NCBI GenBank assembly: GCA_905221605.1
Contig: CAJNDS010000130.1
Span: 124,001-188,000 of the forward strand
Source: Symbiodinium natans
Taxonomy: Eukaryota > Sar > Dinophyceae > Suessiales > Symbiodiniaceae
DNA length: 64,000 nucleotides
Direction: 5' to 3'
The notes under the pieces are model-generated. The model made no database searches. It was not told the DNA's origin and was given only the letters and a program-made list of their open reading frames with translations. The position numbers and the translations under genes are program-made. Shown in pieces: positions 24,601 through 33,600 of the stretch (positions within the stretch are counted from its first letter, which is position 1; the number at the start of each line of letters is the position of its first letter).

Positions 24601-27600
24601 ACCCCTCCAAGGCATCCCTAAACCCTTCCGACCTGGTTTCCAGCATTGTTTGGAAGAGTTCCAGAGCGGCTTCCCAATGGTTGGAGGCCTAGCCCAGCAT
24701 TCGGGTTTAGGGTTTAGGGTCTAGGGTCTAGGGTGTGGGGTTTAAGGTTTAAGGTTTAGCGTCTACGGTCTAGGGTTTCGGGTTTAGGGTTTAGGGTTTA
24801 AGGTTCTTTTTTTGTCGGGGGGAGGGGGGGGGGGGGGGGCTCAGCTTGGGGGTTTGTAGTAACGGCCTGGATCAACACCTCAACTCCCCAAAACCTACAC
24901 TCCTTTTGTGAACCCCAAGCCCTTTCTCGAGCCCAGAATGGGATGCTCGCTGGGGAGCGGACCTGCACGTCAATCGCAACCCCAAACCCTGAACCCTAAA
25001 CCCCTTTTGCTTCAGGACTCCTCCTGTCTCCTGCCCTAAACCCCAAACCCCAAACCCTAAACCCCAAACCCTAAACCCTAAACCCCAAACCCTAAACCCT
25101 AAACCCTAATCTCCTTCTTTCCCTGAGCCCCGAAAAGCTACAAAGGGCAGGCCGACCTCGAGAGAGCTGATGCTGGTGTTGAAGGCGACCGTGTCCTTTT
25201 AGGGTCTTTAGGGTCTTTAGGGTCTTTGGGGTCTTTAGGGTCTTTGGGGTCTTAGGGTCTTAGGGTCTTAGGGTCTTAGGGTTTAGGGTTTAGGGCATTT
25301 AGGGTTTAGGGTTTAGGGTTTAGGGTTTAGGGTTCAGGGTTCAGGGTTCAGGGTTCAGGGTTCAGGGTTCAGGGTTCAGGGTTCAGGGTCTTCAGGTTAG
25401 GGCCGAAGCTCCCTTCTTGGGAGGGGGCAAGGCTTATGCAATAAGGGTCTAGGGTTTAGGGTTTAGGGTTTAGGGTGTAGGGTTTAGGGTTTAGGGTTTA
25501 GGGTTTAGGGTTTAGGGTTTAGGGTTTAGGGTTTAGGGTTTAGGGTTTAGGGTTTAGGGTTTAGGGTTTAGGGTTTAGGGTTTAGGGTTTAGGGTTTAGG
25601 GTTTAGGGTTTAGGGTTTAGTGTTTTGGGTTTTGGGTTTAGGGTTTAGGGTTTAGGGTTTAGGGTTTAGGGTTTAGGGTTTAGGGTTTAGGGTTTAGGGT
25701 TTAGGGTTTAGGGTTTAGGGTTTAGGGTTTAGGGTTTAGGGTTTAGGGTTTAGGGTTTAGGGTTTAGGGTTTAGGTGCTGTTTTGCCCAACTATGTCTTC
25801 CTGGCGGACATGGGCCTAGTATCGTGGCTTGAGCGTCAGGTTCTGGCATCAGCACAAAGAAGGTGCTCAGGGAAGGCCCTGGCGAATTACTCAGACCATC
25901 CACTGACCACTTGCCGAGGAACGGGTGTGATCTTTATCGCTGGCATCTTGTACAAGAGCTGCACCGACAGCTGCCACTGCGCATTCCTGGATTGGGATGC
26001 TTGGGGCTGATTGAAAAAGGGTTGGGAAGGATTTCGTGAGTTCTGGCTTTACAAAGGCTGTGAAATGTGCTGTGCGGCCACCATGAACAGTTTACTGCCG
26101 GTATCACTGTTGGGCCCAAACCCTCCCGAAACAAATTTTGGCTTAGCACCGACCGTGCTGACAGCTTTGATAGTCCCTTACCCACGACCCAAGGCAGGTG
26201 CTTCTGATGTAGCACAGGGCAGCATCTACACAGATACCTGTCGAAAATGTGAAAACCCGAGCGTCCTGTGTGCCGCGATTTCCTTCGACAGTCGCTGTGA
26301 AGCTCCCGAACTCCCGAAACCGCATCCGAAACCGTTAACCCCCAAGAACCTGAAGCCTTTGGCCGTCAGCCCAAAGATACTTTAGTCCGGCTGCTTGCCA
26401 CAGGCGCTGATGACAGCGTTCCCAGTGACGGCATCCGGAGTGGCCTACCGCAAACCCCAAAAAAAAACTCGACCCTAACCCACCGACTCATGCATCAGCA
26501 TGGGTCTTGGGATGTTGATGCCCAGCTCTACCCTAAACCCAAGTTCCAAAATGTTGGGCCTTGGCACGCGGCATGTCCTGCAGGCAGGGTGGTCAAAGAC
26601 CGGCGTCGGTGTCAGGCTGGCATGAGGGAATCTGTCAACCTGACGAAACTCTAAACCTCAATGGGGTATGCGACCCTAAACCCTAAACCCTAAACAATCC
26701 CATATGTAGCCGTAGAAGTCACCTCATGCCCTCGGTCCTGCAGCAGCTGAAGGGCCAGGTCCCAGCGGCCGCCCGCGTTCTCAGAAAGCCCAGAAGGCTC
26801 TGGGCTTTAGGGCTTCAGGGCTTCAGGGCTTGGGGTTTAGGGTTTAGGGTTTAGGGTTTAGGGTTTAGGGTTTAGGGTTTAGGGTTTAGGGTTTAGGGTT
26901 TAGGGTTTAGGGTTTAGGGTTTAGGGTTTAGGGTTTAGGGTTAGGGTTTAGGGTTTCGACTCTCACAGTAGCAGATGCGGGCGAGAGCTCCCCAAACAAA
27001 TACTGCTTGCCCATGTTAGGGGGTGCCTGGCCAGTGCGCCTTCATCACTGGTTTCAGCAAGTCCGCCCACACCCCTACCGGAGCCTGAAAATACGTTAAG
27101 AGTATACACCTGTCACTTGGAACCTGAGAGCAAGTGAGAACATACGAGGGGAAGCAATGCTAGGGTTTAGAGCTGAAGGGCCTTAGAGCCGGCTGGGGCG
27201 CGGGATTTGGGTTCAGTAAGGCTTAGGGCTTAGGGCTTAGGGCTCGGTTTATAGAGTTTGGGGTTGTGGCCCCTGATGCATAAAGAAACCTGTGGCAACC
27301 CCCCAACCCCCCCAAAGTGGAAACCTTTTTTTAAAATGGGAACCAAGAACACCCCAAAAAAATTGGCCAAAAAGCCCGAAAGCGCGCTTGGCAAGAAGGA
27401 TGCCAGGTCGCAAACACCCCGATGCACGTGTTGTAGCTGACGGTGGTGGGCGTGATGCCATCCTCTCACGGGTTCTTAGCAGAGCCTTAAGGATGAAATT
27501 ACGTACCGTAGGTCCCCCAAAGGGACCGGGGAACGAATTCCTGAGCTGGGGGCGAGGGGGGGGACCGGGTAGGAGCGTGCAGGATTGGGATACTGGGGTA

Positions 27601-30600
27601 GGGACTGCGTGGGCAGGGATTTTGGAAAGCAGGGCTCGGGTAAAGTTGGGCTGGGTAGGCCTGAGCGTAAAGGGGGGAGGCTCACGCTGAGGATGCAGAG
27701 TGAGCCTTGCAACCCAAACTCATGGAGAAAACCCGACGGCCTGATCCCCAGAGCCGCAACTTTACAGATCTGAAATAGGGGGTACTATGGCTGTTAAGGA
27801 ATCAGATCTACACCCTAGTGGGAACTGGCAGGGCTTTCCAGATGATGGTGTCCCTCCTAACTCAACGGGCCTTATTCTTCGTAGGTTGGCTGTGGGTGTA
27901 GTATAGGACCCCCCAACTAAGCGGCCACCACCACAAGCTAACCTGCAACCACCTCTGGTCCTCTTACTGTTAGGGGAAGGAGGTACCCTATATAATCCCT
28001 TAAAGGGTATATATGGGGATACCTCATAGACTCCCTTAAAGGGTATATATAGGGTACCTCATTCCCTCATTACCAACAGTAAGTCCTCCAGCATGGCCCC
28101 AAAGGTCGCGACGGCGAGCTCCCATTGGCCCGCGCTCTCCTTAGCTCGCGGCTCGCGGCGTCGGTGAGTTTCGAGTTTAGGGTTTGGGGTTTGGGGGTTT
28201 AGGGTTTAAGGGTTTAAGGGTTTAAGGGTTTAAGGGTTTTAGGGTTTTAGGGTTTTTAGGGTTTTTAGGGTTTTAGGGTTTTAGGGTTTTAGGGTTTTAG
28301 GGTTTTAGGGTTTTTAGGGCTTTTAGGGTTTTTAGGGTTTTTCGGGTTTTTAGGGTTTTTCGGGTTTTTAGAGTTTTTAGGGTTTTTAGGGTTTTAGTTT
28401 GGAGTTTGCTTGAAGGTTCGGGGGTAGATGTTAGGGTTAAGAGTAACTTAAACAAGGGTATAGCCATTTGTAGCTGCAATTGCCTTACTTCTGAGCCCTA
28501 CTTACAACTACCCACGAACCTCCCAGTAGGGTTTATGGGCTCTGGTTAACCCTAAACCCTAAACCCTAAACCCTAACCCCTAGACCCTAAACCCTAAACC
28601 CCCAGACGGCGGATGCCACGAGCCGGCGACAGCACTCAGAAGACACACTGCACATAAACAAAGCGAGGCCGGGAACCCCAAGCTCCTAAACCCTACACTT
28701 TAGACTTGGGTTTTGGGGTCGAGGGCTTTTCGCTCAGGGTTTCGGGTTTAGGGTTTAGGGTTCAGGGTTTCGGGTTTAGGGTTTCGGGTTTAGGGTTTAG
28801 GGTTTGCTCGGCACTGCCGGAACCCTCAACGACGAGCAAGACTGCTCAAGTCAAGACGCACTTCAGCTACAGAATTCGGCTTGTTTGGGGTTTAGGGTTT
28901 AGGGTTTAGGGTTTAGGGTTTAGGGTTTTTTGGCTCACTAAAGCCCAAAGACCCCCCGAAAGAAAGCCAAAGAAGCCCCAAACCCACCCCAAACCCAAAG
29001 AAAGCGAACACAAAGCCCCAAACAGATGCCCTAAAGGCCCTATTGCAAACGCCCCTCAAAGCCCCAGAACCCCAACAGCACAAAGACCCGAAAACCGAAG
29101 AAAACCCCAAAAACCCAAAAACCCCCAAAACCCCAAAAGCAACCCCCGAACCTCAAAACCCAAACACCCCAAAGCCCCCTCTCAGAAGACCCTAAAACCC
29201 TAAAACCCTAAACCCTAAACCCTAAACCCTAAGAGCCCCCTACCAGCCAGGAGAGGCTCCAGGGAGTCCATGGTCGCCTTGGGGGCGGAGGGAGTCGAGG
29301 GGATCTCGGGGAGGATGCGACAGGGTTTTTTTTTAAGGGGGTTTGGGGTTGAGGGTTTGGGGTTTAGGGTCTATGGGTTTAGGGATTTGGGGTTGAGGGT
29401 TTGGGGTTTAGGGTCTATGGGTTTAGGGATTTGGGGTTTAGGGTTTGGGGATTTAGGGATTTAGGTTTGGGGTTTAGGGATTTAGGGGTTTAGGGTAGAG
29501 TTTAGGGTTTAGGGATTTAGGGATTTAGGGATTTAGGGATTTAGGGATTTAGGGCTTCGGGCTTCTGAGTCTCACAGCCGCACACGGCAGGCAGGGCTTC
29601 GGAAGATCCCGTTGGGCAGGCTTCTACACTCTATCGGAGATCTGTACTCCCCTTAGATCCTTGCTGGAACCCTCCGGATTATTTATCTATAAGTGCTCCC
29701 CTTAGAACCTTACTAAAATATTGATTTTTAATCGCCTCTTGAATTTTAGGGTTTATATAATACCAAGTATTTCGTCAAGGGGGCTGTAGAGATGAGGGTT
29801 CCAGGTTGCGGTGTGAGGGCCTGAGAGCAACTATGGGCTTTATGGGGCTTTAACCCTAAACCCTAAACCCTAAACCCTAAACCCTAAACCCTAGACCCTA
29901 AACCCTAAACCCTAAACCCTAAACCCTAAACCCTAAACCCTAGACCCTAAACCCTAAACCCTAAACCCTAAACCCTAAACCCTAAACCCTAAACCCTAGA
30001 CCCTAAACCCTAAACTTTAAGCCCCATAACTGGGCTCCTCGGAGGCCGGGGCTCCAAGGGAGGCTTGAAGCCCAAAGGGCCCAATTTACCCCCTTACTCA
30101 GGGAATATTCTTTAAATCATAGTAGGGATCCCTTTTATAATTTAAGGTATATTCCTTAAATCATAATAGGGACCCTTTTATGATTGAAGGTCTAATTCCT
30201 TCATTAAGGGAAAAATTGGGCTCTCTGGGAGGCTTTAAGGTTTAGCGTGCAGGGTGCCCAGAAGAGCCCCTAAACCCTAAACCCTATAAACCCTCAAGCC
30301 TAAACTCAGGGGAGGGTTTGAGAATCTGGAGCTTTGGGATGTTGAGAACTTTCTGGCATCCAGGCTGCATGTTAAGCCCTCCTCCTAACTTCGGACCTCC
30401 AAGTTCCACCCAAAATACGTTCACCAGTTTGGGGGTTTAGGGTGCTCCACTGCTTCCGAGGGGTTGAAGGTTGGGGGGAGGAGATTGCAGAGTCGCATGT
30501 GGCCAAGAGGGGATGTGCTTCTGCTAGGCTTCAGGGTCTAGGGCCGAAGGGTTGTGTGGAGTTTTGGGGGAGGCTGACCTTGTAGGCAATGCCGGAAGTC

Positions 30601-33600
30601 GTACGAGGGTTTAGGGCTTCGATTCCTCACTGGGTTTTTGGCTTCAGGCCGAAGAACCCGCAAACCTGCAACAAAACGTGCCGGGCGGCATTGTAGGTGA
30701 TCACGTCTCGGCCCACTGATGCGCGACCCATGTCCCAGAACATCTGCCTGGCCAACTCCCACTGCCTCGGCAGAGGGACATTGTCCAGGAGGCAGCTTGC
30801 CGAAGCGGGGAAGGAGGAGGCTGTCATCCGATCACCCTTTTTGAACCCAGACTCTGAACGTCATCTGGCACGATGACAATTGCATCGACTTCCGATCACC
30901 CTAAACCCTAAACCCTAAACCCTAAACCCTAAACCCCCACAACTCAAGGAGAAAGACCTCTTGCACAGAGCGGCTCCCCAAAACCAGCAGCTTGGCCGCA
31001 AACGACCATAGAGCCCCATGAAGCCCATGCCTAAACAGCGCAATCCCTTAAGCCCCAAACTTGAAACCTTCGGGTAGGCGGGCCGCCTGCCCCTTCCCAA
31101 CGTGCTGATGGCGGCATTGTAGTTGACCACGCTCCTGGGAGCTTTCTGATATCAGGTCTCGGGTTGTGGCTTGTTCTCTCCTGAATTAAGAATACGCCCT
31201 GCCGCCCACTGCCCTCATATTTGAGAAAATCCCCTACCGACGATGACCGACTATCGTGGAATGGTGGAGAGTGAGTGGTGGGGAAAGTCAACTTATAGTG
31301 GGACATGGGCTTCGCATTTAGGATTCGGAGCTTTGGGGCGCGTTTGAAGTTCGAAGGACGTGCGGTCAGGGCAAGGTGACTCTTCAGAACCCTCCCTTTA
31401 AACCCTGCACCCAGAGCTTCAAGTCCTAAACCGCAAGCTGGGCTGACCCGGAATGGGGCTCTTCGGCCCTGACCTATGTGGGTTTGAGTGGATGGCCTGG
31501 GCTTGAAGATTTGGGCGTCTAGTAAACCCTTAAACCCTAAACCCTAAACCCTTTTGACCCCGCGAGCCCTGCCAAGTGCCACAGCTGTCGAAGCAGCCCT
31601 CACCCGAAACCCGAAACCCCGAAACCCGAAATCCAAACCCGAAGGCTTCTCGGTGCCCAGGCACGGGTGACCCCGGCCCTCCGACACGCTCCGAAACAGG
31701 TGCAGTACCAGCTGCCAGTGGCCATGGCCCGGGACATCCTTTGCTGGCGTTTAGGGCTTAACTTTTCATCTTAACGTCAGCTTGTGATTGCATGCAGGCC
31801 TCGATGAAACCCTTACACCTTTGCACCCCGAAACCCCAAAACCCGTAAGCCGGAGCTCCAAAGCCCGGATGACGGCGTTGTAGCTGAAGGCGTCTGGCCC
31901 CACCTCCCAAGTCGACATAGGGATTAAAAATTCCGCTGCATGATCTGAGGCCGTGGCAGCTCAACTTATTCCTCTCCATTTGCTGTAAACCTCACCTGGG
32001 CCCGTGGGCAACTCTCTCGAGAACGTACATAACTGACGCAACAAAGTAGAACACAAAGGGGCGTCGCATCACCGCCATCCGTTAACAAAGGTCCGGCAAG
32101 GAACCGTGGAGAAAGAGCGCGCACGCCACACAGGTGCCGGGCCCACGATGCCCCGTCCGCGCATGAGGAGCCGCTCGAGCTGGCTTGGGGTTGGGACCTG
32201 CAGGGTGGGCAGTATAGGCCCATTGCGGCAAGGAGGCCAGCGCATCATGGGTATCAGCCGGCTGCCGGGGAGGGCCCAGGCACACCGCGAAACTGTCAAA
32301 CCGGGTGGCAACCCCAAACGCGGGTGCGTTTTGAACGCGGACCGCCTGCACATCAGGAGCATCAGCTCCAGCCCACGTGGGGATTGGAACTCGCATGGCC
32401 GGGCTTGCGGCTCGGAGCCGCGAAGCCATCGCATCAGGAGCATCATGTTCGCCGGGTGACCCGGATGCCCAAAACTGTACTTGCGCTACTTGCGCTACCC
32501 GCAAACGAGGTTTCCCGCCCAGGCGCGAATCTTCAAGGTGCGAAGTGAATCGATGCCCCATTCAGTCAACTTACAGGGTAAAGGGTAGGCTGGCTGCATA
32601 TACCCCCACTAAGGGTTCACACAACCCTGATGCATTCAGGGGTGAGCTAAGCCCATGCACCCCAAAATCCCATCAACTCATGGGCCACGAGCTTGAATCC
32701 CCTAAACCCTAAACCCGAAACCCTGAACCCTAAACCCCTAAACCCTAAACCCTAACCCTAAAAAGAAAGAGGGCCTGGGAACCACAGAGCTCGCCGAAAA
32801 GCTGCAGGGCAGTGTGCCATTGCTGGGCCTCCTGGTTCCAGGCTTCGGGGGAGCAGAGGGCTGGGAGCGCCTTTTTGGCGGTTGCGTCGGGCAGCCAAGG
32901 GTTTGGGATGCATTGACGGGGCTTAGGGGTTTAGGGGTTTGGGGCTTAGGGGTTTAAGGGTCTAGGGCTTAGGGTTTCGGGTTTGGGGTTTAGGGCTTCC
33001 CACGCGGTGCCATCACAGTGGGTCCGTTGTCTCGACCAACATGCCTAGGCGATACCCAGCCCGCAGCGGCCTCACAGGCGCTGATGCCGATGTTGTAGCC
33101 TGAGATTGGTGATGGCACTGCATGGCAAGCCCTAAACCCCAAACCGTAAACCCGAAACCCTAAACCCGAAGCCCTAAACCCCTAAACCCCTAAAGTCTCA
33201 TGGTGCATTCGAAAATTTGCCCGCCTATCTCAAAACAAGGAGACTTGGTCCCAGAGACCCTTCTTGCATCTAGCCTCCCGGTTTCCCACCGTTTCTGAGG
33301 CTATGCCCTACAATTAGGGGGTTGCAATGTTGCAACATACAACTTGTTGGAGGTTGGGGGGGATATAGAAGTCGCCGCAACCCTAAACCCTAAACCCTTT
33401 CGCATCCGGACTCCCAAACCCTAAACCCTAAACCCTTTTGTCACTGGACTGAAGGCAAGCCAGCTCCCATGCATCACCGAGGGCTATGAAGCAACCCTAA
33501 ACCCTAAACCCTAAACCCTAAACCCAAAACCCTAAACCCTAAACCCTAAACCCAAGAAGAAGAGAGTCCCAGGTGCTGATCGCACTGGGCGCCACCCCCA

